The notes: generated by a model not told the origin, from the sequence alone. A stretch of DNA of 64,000 nucleotides from Enoplolaimus lenunculus (GCA_030248215.1 JASANG010001613.1:1-64000); one strand, 5' to 3'; positions 37,801 through 47,695 are shown, counted from the first letter of the stretch. A program made the numbers and translations.

Positions 37801-38065
37801 ACCTTCAGTTGGGTTCACAATTTTTTTGGCAGTACGAGACTTTGTCAATGTTGACAAAAATATTTTCTGCTTTGAATGTCAACGCATCGTTAGTTACATT
37901 ATCCTCTCACTTTTAACCTGTAGTTCTGTTGTCAAGAAAAATTCTGAAAAATTTCACGACCTTAAACCAAAAAGCTTTCTGGTAAATTTAGTGAAACTTA
38001 CTAGCAAATAACAGAAATTGTATAACTGTTAGAATTCGCATAGCAGCGTTAGCAGTTTGATACAT
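34837..38065 (-). CDS. Candidate exon chain of a secreted Cys-containing protein (unrecognised)
   Basis: I do not recognise this protein. Candidate minus-strand exons: 38065-38002 (signal peptide, MRILTVIQFLLFA, donor A|GTAAGT), 37421-37374 (acceptor TTTTAG, donor GTAAGT), 37116-37054 (VVALLHEFKVLCSEHLNRQL), 36581-36527 (TEKIWFDSLNNYMTQFYK), 36213-36087 (NAENMTLKIGKYISTFVARL, then two Cys), about 35475-35390 (FKIVIEKTTALAGKRFEN), and 35042-34837 (RCHDIDGQTVKWDYLC, NCRFCGFSVYPDC). Exons 37116-37054, 36581-36527 and 36213-36087 join in consistent phases; other junctions do not fully fit. The stretches between them are almost entirely family B elements. The chain could be the 5' half of the astacin gene downstream or a separate gene. 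Each exon call rests on protein-like sequence plus splice-site context, not homology. Confidence 0.4.
35089..35335. mobile_element. Family B palindromic MITE, copy 5, diverged
   Basis: Motif order is inverted relative to copies 1-4 (it starts TTAATTAATCAACTCAGAGA and ends CTCACTGGAATTTACGGCG). Both outer ends are decayed. Confidence 0.75.
35493..35718 (+). mobile_element. Family A MITE at a candidate exon
   Basis: Terminal repeats GGCCCATGTATAGAAC and TTCTTTACATGGACC. The flanks GAAGTATC and GAAGAACC match at 6 of 8 positions. It lies directly upstream (minus sense) of the candidate exon at about 35475-35390. Confidence 0.8.
35846..36085. mobile_element. Family B palindromic MITE, copy 6
   Basis: Inverted orientation, ends CACTCTCAATTGCAATGAG and CTGCAATTTACAGTA. 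Its right end forms the donor of the candidate exon ending at 36087 (minus sense GCAT|GTACTG). Confidence 0.8.
36271..36523. mobile_element. Family B palindromic MITE, copy 7
   Basis: Right end GTTGGAATTTACAGTG is followed by TACC. In minus sense this reads AAG|GTACACTG directly after the candidate exon 36581-36527, the same junction as at the astacin exon at 30789. Confidence 0.85.
36812..37044. mobile_element. Family B palindromic MITE, copy 8
   Basis: Inverted, diverged copy (ACAATGAGTTAATCAGTCAA through TTCACTGAATTTTACAGCG). It forms the left border of the 70-bp host island that holds candidate exon 37116-37054. Confidence 0.75.
37115..37366. mobile_element. Family B palindromic MITE, copy 9
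   Basis: Ends CACTGTAAATTCCAATGAG and ATTGAAATTTACAGTG. Apart from seven bases it fills the whole interval between the candidate donor after 37374 (GTAAGTT) and the acceptor-like TTTACAG|TG at 37117. Confidence 0.9.
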
Positions 38066-38216
38066 TTTTAATACTTAAAAATTGTCTTAAATTGTCATAT
38101 TTAGTTTTAAATACTAATTGTATAGTTTCTGTAAATACTACATTGTATATCTACAAGTATAATCCATAGTTGCACACATATGAAACTTTCTTAAAATACA
38201 CTGTGTTTTGGCAGTA

Positions 38217-38468
38217 CACTGTAAATTCCAGTGAGTTGATTTTAACTCAGAATGAGTTGAATCGCTCAGTCTGAGTTAGGACTATCAGAACTCACAATTC
38301 TGAGTTAATTCCACTCTTTCTGATTTAATTAATCAACTTCCACGGAGTCAACTCAACTCACAGAGCAAATCAACTCAACTCAGAGTGATTTAAACTTTAC
38401 TGTCATTAACTCACAAATAGCTAACTTTCCGTCAGAGTTGATTAATTAACTCGTTGGAATTTACAGTG
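38217..38468. mobile_element. Family B palindromic MITE, copy 10
   Basis: Intact ends CACTGTAAATTCCAGTGAG and GTTGGAATTTACAGTG flanked by TA on both sides (38215-38216, 38469-38470). This is the best hint that the family duplicates a TA target. Confidence 0.92.
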
Positions 38469-38809
38469 TATGTTTAGAAGGAATTGTTCAAGCAAGTATG
38501 TACTTTTATGCTTTGAAACTTGATCGACAGTTATGTATTCAATTGCAATACAAATTTTGTAGCATGTGTGGGTCCGGTAAGTATGGTTGACCCCCGGATT
38601 CATCATCCGCAGAGGAAAACACGTGTCTCAAGTTGATGCCTGCTTAAGACAATATACAAATTTAAGTGCATGCAAAAATATAAGCATAAAGCAAACAAGC
38701 TTCGTCTAATAGAATAACAACACAAAGAAAAAGTAAACAACAATCTTCTATTTTCAGTACCGTTCACTTAAAAGTATAAAAGCAAATTTGCAAAAGCAAA
38801 TTTGCATAT

Positions 38810-38867
38810 AGATTTGTATTCAATATATATAAATATATATATATTTATATATATTGAATACAAATCT
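38810..38867. repeat. Perfect 58-bp AT-rich palindrome
   Basis: Arms of 29 bases starting AGATTTGTATTCAATATATA meet at an ATATAT centre with no mismatch. It is flanked by further short AT repeats to about 38960. Confidence 0.9.
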
Positions 38868-39833
38868 GCTGGAACGCTGCCTAAAATACGTATGTGGGGC
38901 GTTCCTGCTTTAATATTTAGATATATAATATATTTATAAATATATAATATATACATATATGTAAATAAGATATGTCCAGCCACTACTTTGTAGGCAGTTT
39001 TTATAAACGCAAAGTGTCAAAGTTGGAACTAAAAACATAAACAGAACTCTAAATTTTTTCATAGAAGATTCGCTTCTGCGCCTGTCATATTTAGTTAAGC
39101 GCAAAAAAAGGAAATATGAATTTGTAGCGTTTCCAATGTAATTTTTGTCCGAACTGTGAAACGTGAAATTTACATAACTTTTGTGTATAATTTGAAGATG
39201 GCCTTGTATCAAATTTACATTTTTATGCACTTGATTGACACATTATTAACGCCGAGTTGTGTTTGGTCGTCTGTACCAAGTTGCACCACCAAACTGTCCG
39301 GAAAGGTTCTTTCGCTGCGATATTGTTTTAGCGTTTTATTAAATTAGCAGAAAAGTTCGCAGTTTTTCTGTTTTAATGCATTTGAAACATTTTGTGTTAC
39401 AAATTATTTTAATGGAAATTTAAGTTAACACTGAACAGTATTTCGAACTTTCGGAAGATGGTTTGATGTTACAAAAATTGCAAAATAGAACATAAAATGT
39501 GTACTTCGACCAAAAGAGGTTTGCGGTATTAAATAATATATGTCTTTGAATGCATTCACGTGTTTGACATATTGGTTACATTTTAAATCAACGAAGCACA
39601 GTTTATTGGAAACTGTTTCGTTGATGAACGATGCACAGGTGGGAGGTAATGAACTTCATTTACACGTATTTCTGCAGCTCCATAGTTCAGAAAACCAATT
39701 CCAATAAGTGCGAAGCTAAAAAATCATATGAGAACAGCAGGTTAGTTGTGGGGGCGTTTTTGTTTCAAATGGTATAAATAAAATCAGTCACTTTAGTAAT
39801 AACTTAAAAGCTAACAGACTGAAATATATTTTT

Positions 39834-40107
39834 TAACCCTTTATCACATGAATGTCTTCTATTTTCCCTGAGACCTACTTTTATGCTAGGATTCGAACTC
39901 CAGTGACTGGAGTGGGAGGCGTATACCATCACCACTCAGCTATAGGAGCTTGACGCTCGAGCCCGAGGGGGCTCCCACGTCTTGTGGTGATTTTAGTACT
40001 ATGTATACGTGTTCCAATTGTTAAACACTGTGCGATATATATTATTTTACGTATATACGCTGCGCTGAGTTGCCTATAGGCAACTCAATGTGAGAAGAGG
40101 TTATAAA
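39834..40107 (-). mobile_element. tRNA-box MITE, complete
   Basis: Terminal repeats AACCCTTTATCACATGAATG and CAATGTGAGAAGAGGTT. Minus-sense A box TAGCTGAGTGGT and B box GAGTTCGAATCC are spaced as in a tRNA gene. Confidence 0.8.
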
Positions 40108-40945
40108 AAATGCCGAATTTAATCCTGCTATAAAGTCGTTTGATGTCCATGACTTTATTCTAAACTCTCACGTTATGTCTGAATGAATTTCGGTTCACAG
40201 TTGACACAACCTTCCTCGTACAACTCTTTATTTACAAAAAAGTAAGCTTGGGCCAGAAATTAACCATTGCTGTTAAGTTTACAAGCGATAAAATAGCGGC
40301 TTCTGAACAATCTTCAAAAGATCTTTTATTTGCACGTTCATTTGCACAATTTGCGCATAAAAAGCCTTTCTAACGGACCATTTTTTTATACTGCAAGCAG
40401 AATTTTATCACGACTAGCGATTAGATTTCAAAACAATGTTTCTAAATTTTGGGATGTGTTGTCGCTCTTTGAATAATGTTTCAGTTATGAAGTTAAACAC
40501 TTAGCTAGGTGCAAGGTGTACTTGTAAAAGGTCTGTATGTGTGCGTTATGCTATTAGAAGTTAGTGCGTTTTTCGCTGGACAAACAGATCGAACTAATCT
40601 AAGATGGGCAAAATGCGTTGTATAAACAAGTTAAAATTTGAATAAAGCGTTTGACTAACGAATTTACTAAAGTTTTTGTTAAGCGTTTTTGATAATTGTC
40701 CATAAGTGTAAGGCTCTGCGGTCTTATGGGAAATGTGTTTAAGTGTTATGTTACTGTGAAGTAGGAAACAATTCACCACGGCTAGCTATCGTGGCACTGC
40801 TTCAACTGCTTGTGCTAGCTATTATGTGTGCGCTGTTTTATTTATGCGCTAAGGTGTGTACTGCGTAGCTAGCTACTATGCAATGTACGTTACGTGGTGA
40901 CTTGTTTATGTGTACTATGTATTGAAATGTTCCATTGTGCAATAC

Positions 40946-41023
40946 CTGAGATCTCCTTTTTTGAGGAGGTCGTCCTCTGTTCGTCACATCTTTTGATACG
41001 TTCACTCCGCGGCTGTATGCCAT
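40946..41023 (-). CDS. Putative first coding exon of an unrecognised basic protein
   Basis: An ATG opens 26 codons (MAYSRGVNVSKDV, then the basic RGRPPQKRRS) and ends at a consensus donor, CTCAG|GTATTG, in phase 0. Its ATG lies 207 bp from the UFM1 ATG in head-to-head orientation, a common arrangement around shared promoters. RGRPP resembles an AT-hook core, but this is a single short match and no function is claimed. A possible 3' exon lies at about 39320-39255, where acceptor CGCAG is followed by RKNLSGQFGGATWYRR and a stop, but nothing ties the two together. Confidence 0.4.
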
Positions 41024-41230
41024 GGAGCACTTTGGACGGCTAGACCGTGTGCTGCTTACTATAAGTTAAGAATTAACTGAAAACAGTGTTGATATAAATA
41101 TTGGAGCTACTTACGACGCTAATATTTTTAATATCTAATTGTCTATAAACTGATGGCCAAAATATATTTCACAGCTTATCAAATTAGTACATACTGTAAA
41201 TACTATAAGATAGTTTTATTGATGTAAAAG
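41024..41230. promoter_or_regulatory. Probable bidirectional promoter of UFM1 and its divergent neighbour
   Basis: A 207-bp AT-rich gap separates the divergent start codons at 41023 (-) and 41231 (+). I see no clear TATA box placed for either gene. The call rests only on the head-to-head arrangement, so the minus-strand gene must be real for it to hold. Confidence 0.35.
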
Positions 41231-43714
41231 ATGGCGACGTCCGGTGAAGCGGCTGCGAAAGTGACATTTAAAATAACACTCACTAGCGATCCAAAATTAC
41301 CGTTCAAGGTGTAAGTTTGTTTTTAAAATTTGTTGTTGAACTCGTGTATGCACGTATGGCCATGAACATGCTTCAGTTAGCGGCATCAAAATTTAAATAT
41401 TTGAACCTGGATTGTGTGTGTGTAAGTGAAATTCGAACATCCCTTTGTATGTTTGAAAACCGGATATTCTAAACCCATAATTTTTGAGGCTGTAAATTTT
41501 AAATGCGATAAATTCAAGGTAAAAGATCTGAAATACTTTGGTTTTGAGTTTGATAATCGCTTGAACTCTGAAACCAAGAGTCCTAAAATGTTCCCATTTT
41601 ACTGCTACTCAGTTTTAGGCTAAGTGTACCTGAAGAAACGCCATTCACTGCTGTTCTCAAATTCGCAGCCGAAGAGGTATGTTGCAGGGTGCAGAACGGA
41701 ACTGAATCATACCGTAGTTGAAACTAGGCAATTTCACAGCTCACACCGGTTACATACCAGTCTTATTACCAGGGTGCAACCGGAATTCCGGTTCCGGTTC
41801 CAGCATTTTTTCATCTTTCGGTTCCGGTTTTGGTTCCGGTAAATTTTTTGTAGCCGTTTTCTTAACTTTGCTAATTTTTAAGAATCCCTAGGGCTCGCTC
41901 ATTAACGAATAAGGTGGACAAAAGCATTTTACTGGAAATGTATACGTATATAAATCTTGACAATCACCGAATATAAGCCATTGATGGTGGATTTCACTTC
42001 AGTCGATGATGAAAATCTAAAATACAACAAATAAAATAAATACCTATGTTCGACTAAGGTTATTTCACAAATAATAGAGCAAAAAATAAGGTTAAAATGA
42101 AATTTTTGGTGAAATGCATTTTTCACTTTCCGGTTCCGGTAAAATTTCAAACTCCGGTTTCGGAAATTGTAATTCCGGTTGCACCCTGCTTATTACATAT
42201 AAATTAGTATGCTGCAGATCAGTATTGCTGTTTTAGCGTGCTTGTCATTCATGCTTCTATGACAATTTCGATGGCAATATAAGAAATGTGCCCTCAAAAA
42301 TAATATAAGCACCGGTTGTAGTGATACTTTAGAGAACTGTAGTCAAACTTTGCATATAATTGGAAGGAATACCGGTTAGAAACTATAAAAATTATGATTC
42401 CAATTCCGATAATACCTGCAATCATAATGGAAAACGATACTGGCCTTAAATTGGAATTAATCGGAATTCCGTTTGCACCCTGATATATTAATATTATTGT
42501 TTTCAATATTGTTTTTTTATACATTCAATATTTATTTGAAGTAATCCATATTATGTAGTTTCTTTTATGTTAACTGTAGTGTATATATGTACAGATTTTC
42601 AAAGAAATGATAGTTTTAGCTTCAAATCGATTAAGTTTATCAATATTGCCCTATAGGTATCTGTCGTTAGTATCTATGCCAACTAAACTGTAAGTTGTCT
42701 TAATCTTAATATCAATGTAGTGCTTTTGCTCTGGCTGTCTTCTCTATTAGTGTGTTGTATATTTCAGTTTAAAGTTCCTCCTGCTACAAGCGCTATTATC
42801 ACCAATGATGGTATTGGCATTAATCCTTCTCAAACAGCAGGTCTGTTTCGCAGTAATTTTTTTAAATACGAACTTGGCAGTGTACTATTACTAGTATTTG
42901 TGATATTTTTGATTGGCGATGGTTAATGCAACGAGCATGCCAAATGTCTATCTCTAACGTTTGTTAACGTTTATTCCTGAACACAACGCGTTCGTTTATG
43001 TTTAGTCAACAATTTATTCAGCTCGGACGTATTAGCGAAATTGATTTACGAAGCTTAGCTGGTATTGACTGATGCTCTTATTTTTAAATAGTCGGAGCAA
43101 AAGTTCGAACTCCAAACTAAATTTTATCAAGGGCTTTAATTATATAGCATTTTAATTGGATCCCAGGGATAAGCATATGAGTTGCAGTTTTCAACAGTTC
43201 TCGAGTTTTTATCACTATAAAGTTTCCGTAGCGTTTCATGTTGAGACCCAAACTACCGACCAAATAAATTTGTTAATTTTTCCGTATTAAAATTTTAATC
43301 TCATATGCAATGTTGATAAATTAATTCTTAGTAGGAAAAATCTAATGAGCTAGAAGATTTTAACGCAACAAAAATTGCTGTCTTGCCTGCTGAAATGGTG
43401 AGAAAGTGCAATAAAATTGTAAAAAATCTCCCGTGTTTGTATTGTTGGAGAACTAGAGAAATTACATTTAGTTTCTGCTTGGAAATAATTGTGACAGAGT
43501 GTTTTACTTCTGATTTTTGAATAAAACGCTCCTTCTCTGTAGGGTATATAACTTTTATCTTGATAACAAAAACTAGAATTTTTAAATAAACTTGTCTGCC
43601 TGTTGTATTTGGATTGTTTGTACCTTATAATATATTTCAGGCACTGTGTTTATGAAGCATGGATCAGAACTTAGGCTAATTCCGCGAGATCGTGTTGGAA
43701 GTAGCGAAAGCTGA
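41231..43714 (+). CDS. UFM1: UFM1, ubiquitin-fold modifier 1
   Basis: Four exons: 41231-41310, 41619-41676, 42768-42840 and 43641-43714. All joins are in phase and give 94 residues. Family signatures are near-identical to human UFM1: [57 protein letters not shown] and [12 protein letters not shown]1 is a ubiquitin-like modifier conjugated by UBA5, UFC1 and UFL1, mainly at the ER membrane (ribosomal protein RPL26, ER-phagy, ER stress). The protein ends VG-SSES. UFM1 precursors are trimmed by UFSP proteases after the conserved Gly; the human tail is SC, so the tail here is two residues longer. The N-terminus carries about seven extra residues (MATSGEA) compared with human. Intron 2 contains a hAT-type element with an exact 8-bp target duplication (41770-42188). 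The gene looks intact. Confidence 0.95.
41770..42188. mobile_element. Family E hAT-type element in UFM1 intron 2
   Basis: Exact 8-bp duplication CTTATTAC at 41762-41769 and 42189-42196. Inverted ends CAGGGTGCAACCGGAATTCC and AATTCCGGTTGCACCCTG. No transposase ORF. Confidence 0.93.
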
Positions 43715-44204
43715 CTTTTGGCTTTTTGTTAGATATGTTTATTTTTCACTGAAATATTTATGTCATAATATATGCTTGAAAACATCTTGTTCAATGTTCC
43801 TTAACTTAAAATCGTATTGTGGCTGTTGCTTTTGTGATCATCTTTTTGTTGGCTAATAATTCGCCAAGCAAAGCATACTGATACTGCGAAAGGTGTTTAC
43901 AGCATAGTGCAGGTTCATTTGGTTTGATTTCTGTTTTGTTGCTGTAAAATACTTTCTTTTTACCGTAGAACGTGTGGTTATTTGGATATTTCTACAAGTA
44001 GTATCGGCATACTTGTAATGTACGCTTATGTTTCAGAATAGTTTTCTGCATTCTTTTAGTTATTTATTGCAGAAGAAGAGTTAATTTTTGATCGTCGTAT
44101 CGTTTGAGTTCACATGATTATGCATCGGCCACAGTGAAAAAATCTCATTTTGACACCGAAAACGCTATAAGGTAGTGTAAACACGCGCAGACTTTCGAAA
44201 TTGT

Positions 44205-44315
44205 CATGCGTTAACTCTACCCTAACACGTTTCACAACCCTATCTTAATACGTGTCAGCATTTTGTAACACGTGTTAGGGAAGGGATAACGCAAATTTTG
44301 CGTTATGGTAGGGAT
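44205..44315. repeat. Inverted repeat around CCCTAACACGT
   Basis: GCGTTAACTCTACCCTAACA on the left and TGTTAGGGAAGGGATAACGC on the right are inverted with a spacer of about 40 bp. Probably a small MITE remnant. Confidence 0.5.
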
Positions 44316-44351
44316 AATGGCAAATCGAAATTTTGTATTGTGAACGATGCA

Positions 44352-44807
44352 TTACTGGTATGAAATTTCTAGGCAGAAGCATGTAACTAACTTTGTTGTT
44401 TTGTGTTGTTCTAATAATATTTCAATTGAATGTTGCGTTTTTGCCAACCATTCCTGGTATAGCAGTTTTTCGCATAAACAAGTTGTTGTAATTATGCCGG
44501 GTGGCTCATTTCCATCGTCAGATAAATTTTCTACTCGCTTCGAACTGTTTGCAAAAACAAAATGCGTGATGGGTGTATTTGTCAAAATATAGAATGGAGT
44601 TGCATACTCTTGTCCAGGTTCATTATCGAGTAGAGGCGTACTAATTGAACAGTTGCAATTAATAATTGTGGTCTTAGTGAACCATTGGTCTAAAAAGAAA
44701 AGTCGGTCATGTGGATAGCACCTATCATCTGTTAGCGATAAGGTTTCAAGTAAGAGACCAAATGAACGTGTAAATAAATTCGCAGTTGTAGAGAAATCTC
44801 TCCACAT
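44352..44807 (-). CDS. Unrecognised open reading frame, possible single or terminal exon
   Basis: An ATG at 44807 (MWRDFSTTANLF) opens about 151 codons to a stop at 44352, unusually long for this AT-rich region. The frame also stays open for eight codons upstream of the ATG. The composition is protein-like and not repetitive (segments such as DQWFTKTTIINCNCS and TPFYILTNTPITHFVF; six to seven Cys), and it does not overlap any repeat family I found. I do not recognise the family. It lies convergent to UFM1, about 640 bp past the UFM1 stop. It could be the last exon of a minus-strand gene or a chance ORF. Confidence 0.35.
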   Translation of the reverse strand: MWRDFSTTANLFTRSFGLLLETLSLTDDRCYPHDRLFFLDQWFTKTTIINCNCSISTPLLDNEPGQEYATPFYILTNTPITHFVFANSSKRVENLSDDGNEPPGIITTTCLCEKLLYQEWLAKTQHSIEILLEQHKTTKLVTCFCLEISYQ

Positions 44808-44993
44808 AGAAAGAGTTTTTAGATTAATCAAGTTTAACGAATGTTCTTGCTAATATCACACATGAAATTAGAGCTACATAACGTTAAATCGTTGCAACAG
44901 TCTAAAGCCTGCGATGAGACATGATTGTAGTAGAGCTATTGTTATTTTCAAATGTTCTAAGGTTGCGACAATCGGGCTCTTGTAGTTTGTTTT

Positions 44994-45157
44994 GGCCAAT
45001 GTAAAGAATAGGGGCGGAACAATATTATTCCTATTCCTAAGCGTAAGGATGAGCATAAGCCTATAAGCCTAAGCCAGGCAAAAAATTAGTCAAAACCTTA
45101 AATTACTCTATTCTAGTCCCAGAGAAAAACGTTCCGCCCCTGATCTTTACATGGGCC
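44994..45157 (+). mobile_element. Family A MITE
   Basis: Left end GGCCAATGTAAAGAATAGGG, right end CCCCTGATCTTTACATGGGC. Short interior with few hexamers. The flanks (GTTTGTTT / GTTTTTTT) are a possible imperfect duplication. Confidence 0.85.
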
Positions 45158-45445
45158 GTTTTTTTCGGTTTTGAATTGAATCGGAGGAAACAGTTGCATT
45201 GTTGTGTGATGGGATTGCGTTTCGGTGGCAGTAAATACTATTCTGTTTCTTTGATTATATGAGCTGTTAGGTTGAATAGCAAGATGAATCCAACAGTGTG
45301 AATAAATAGGAACCAGAGGTCAGCAGAATGTACCGTAGTCGAATGTATTGAGACAAAATTGACAGATTTAAAAATTGAGTGCTAATTTTAACGGAAATAA
45401 GTTGTCAAAAGCTTTGTTTTTCTTGTTTGTGCCCGTGTATCGAAC

Positions 45446-45660
45446 GCGCAGAGTCAGTTAAAGCTTTGGACTAATTTTTGTTTAGGCTTAGCAATAGACT
45501 CATCCTTAGGCTTAGGAATATGCTTCAGATTTGCATTAAAGTATTAAGATTGGCCAGAGTATTCGACCTAAAGCCTAAATCTAAAGCAAAAAGTAGTAAA
45601 AGTTTGAGCTTACTCTGTTGCAATCCCACAAAAAACGTTCCGTCCCTGATCTCGTCATGA
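45446..45660. mobile_element. Family A MITE, head-to-head composite
   Basis: The left half is in reverse orientation (block AAAGCTTTGGACTAATTTTT then TTAGGC units). The right half is forward (GCCTAAATC then the forward 3' block and GTTCCGTCCCTGATCT). The two halves face each other, as if two copies or an inverted internal duplication had fused. Confidence 0.6.
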
Positions 45661-45717
45661 GACTATTCGCACTAGGATGAATGTACTTGCTCAATTTATT
45701 CATTTTTTACCGTAATG

Positions 45718-46030
45718 CAGGCTGCAATCAGAGTTGAAAAATACCGAAGCCGGAGGTCAACAAAACTTGCCGGAAGTCAGGCGAAATTAGGTAGTAAAAA
45801 TGTTCGTTAAATTGTTAATTTTAGCCAATATCTGCCATATGTTGTTAAGTTGTTTGGTTTTACGCTACTTTTCTGCAAAATTTCGAAAATTCTTTCCTGA
45901 AAATTGTGCCAAAAGTTAAACGAATCGCGCTAGATAGAAAAATTTTGCAACTTATGCAAAATTTTACTACCGAAATTGCCGGAACCTCCGACAAAAATTC
46001 TGCCGGAGGCAAACCTCCAGTTGTACCCTG
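45718..46030. mobile_element. Family E element
   Basis: Ends CAGGCTGCAATCAGAG and CCAGTTGTACCCTG, with GCCGGA repeats near both ends. The flanks share CGTAAT, an imperfect duplication. Confidence 0.75.
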
Positions 46031-46312
46031 CGTAATAGCTGGTATTACATTTTGATTTTTTAGTTGAGCTCAAATTGTATATCAAAAGACGGCTTCTGAA
46101 TTGTTGATTGTATCGCGGTTTGTTAATATTTTCCGGTTCCAATTTATCAAGTTGCTTGTTTTTGATGTGTACCAAGCAATGCAGTACAGATTTGTACCCT
46201 AGTCGATGTTGCAATCGAAGCATACAGGTTATAGGCCTCTCAGATGAAATAGAAAATATTCATGTGAGAAACAGTTTAATATTAAAATACCGGAAATTTC
46301 GTTTAAACATCA

Positions 46313-46378
46313 GGGCCGATGTTACTTTTAGGGGCGTAACAGCAGATTAAGCGTATTCCTAAGTCTAAGCGTTGAAAA
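46313..46378 (+). mobile_element. Family A fragment
   Basis: Left-end fragment with GGGCCGATGTTACTTTTAGG and AAGCGTATTCCTAAG, resembling the subfamily at 1778 and 60799. No right end. Confidence 0.5.
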
Positions 46379-46622
46379 AATGAAGTTGCTTATTCAAACA
46401 AAAAGTTTCTTTGAGTTGTTTTTTGAGAAATTTCCACAATTCAAGTTTTGTGAACTTCTCTAAAGTTACAAAGTCACTGGACAATCGCTACTTTAAAAAA
46501 TTTTATTACCAAAATTGCCGGAACCTTCGCCAAAGCTCTGCTTTAAACCCGGAGCTTGCGGTTGTTTTTCTGCTGAAGCTGGATGTAGATAGCCGACTGT
46601 ATACCGCTTGTTTGTATAAGTA

Positions 46623-46819
46623 CACTGCTAAAAATGGTGAGTCAAATTCTTTCCGAATTAGGCTTTTCCTGACTACCCAAACTGAGTCAAAAATTCGACT
46701 CCGCCACAATCAAATCGAGTAGAATTTCACTCAGCCGGTGTCGAATTTTGACTCAGTTTGTGTACTCAGAAAAAGCCTATTTCGGAGAGCGTCAATTTGA
46801 CTCACCATGTGTTGCAGTG
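46623..46819. mobile_element. Family C MITE (GGTGAGTCAAA ends), copy 1
   Basis: TA-flanked. Inverted ends CACTGCTAAAAATGGTGAGT and GACTCACCATGTGTTGCAGT. The interior has GACTC motifs and an inner inverted pair around TTGACTCAGTTTGTGTA. Confidence 0.85.
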
Positions 46820-47284
46820 TACTTTCGGTTGTAAAAATAAATACCGATCATAAAAAACGGTTACATATTGAGAAAATATTTTGCCTTTTGAGAAATATGA
46901 CAATTATGGATTACCAATTTTGAAATTGTTCAGAAAATTAAATTAATACAACAAAGTGAAATCGATGTGAAAATTAGATATTTTCGTTCGTCATCGCTTC
47001 AGCCGATCCTTTATTTTATAAAATATCAAATATGCAAAGTCGTAATTTATCAGTATTCATAACGGTGAACTACAACATCAATTGTACTTAAGCGTATTTT
47101 CGCCGTTGGTTGTGTATAATGGATCGGATGTCCACAGGGCGATGGCATGAATTCGAAACAGGATTTATGCTTGATTACATTTTCGAAACGGAAGTTCCTG
47201 GGTTATCACGTGAAAAGTTTGAAATTCCTTCGACAATCGTATATGAGTTTTGACCCTACTCCCTCATAACTCCCATGAATATAT

Positions 47285-47578
47285 CAAGGTGCAACTGAAG
47301 GTCTGCTTCCGGCTCCGGCAGAAAATCGGCCTCCAGCTCGGGTTCTGGTAGAACTTTTGCCGGAAGTTCCGGCAATTTCGGTAGTAAACGCTTACACAAT
47401 TTTGCGAAATTTATTATTTTAACGCGTTTGGTTTTACATTTGTCGCAATTTTCACTGAAGAATTTCCGAAATACCAAACAACTTAACAACATATTGCAGA
47501 TATTGGTGAAATTTAGCTAATTAACCATCATTTTTACTACCTAATGTCGCCTCACCTCCGGCTCGATATTTCTCACCT
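47285..47578. mobile_element. Family E element, diverged
   Basis: Starts CAAGGTGCAACTGAAGG and carries CCGGCTCCGGC motifs and later CTCACCTCCGGCTC. It runs into the TATATG microsatellite at 47579. Confidence 0.55.
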
Positions 47579-47610
47579 CATATATATACATATATATACA
47601 TATATATATG

Positions 47611-47647
<37 letters not shown>

Positions 47648-47695
47648 GTATATATATGTATATATATGTATGTATATATATAACATATATATCAA
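47579..47695. repeat. TATATG/TATATA microsatellite
   Basis: About 115 bp of TATATA, CATATA and TGTATG units. A similar shorter tract is at 50566-50612. Confidence 0.95.

Larger units (their letters stand above)
38470..40593. other. Intergenic AT-rich stretch
   Basis: Holds the AT palindrome and a tRNA-box MITE. A minus-strand ATG at about 39063 starts a signal-peptide-like string (MKKFRVLFMFLVPTLTL) with no supported downstream exon. Otherwise no gene is seen. Confidence 0.4.

Noticed and set aside
39000-39063. Signal-peptide-like start MKKFRVLFMFLVPTLTL on the minus strand
   Set aside because: No convincing donor or following exon; listed only as a note in the intergenic entry.
39870-39975. 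Functional tRNA gene on the minus strand
   Set aside because: A and B boxes are present, but acceptor-stem pairing is poor and the sequence is a dispersed element with inverted ends.
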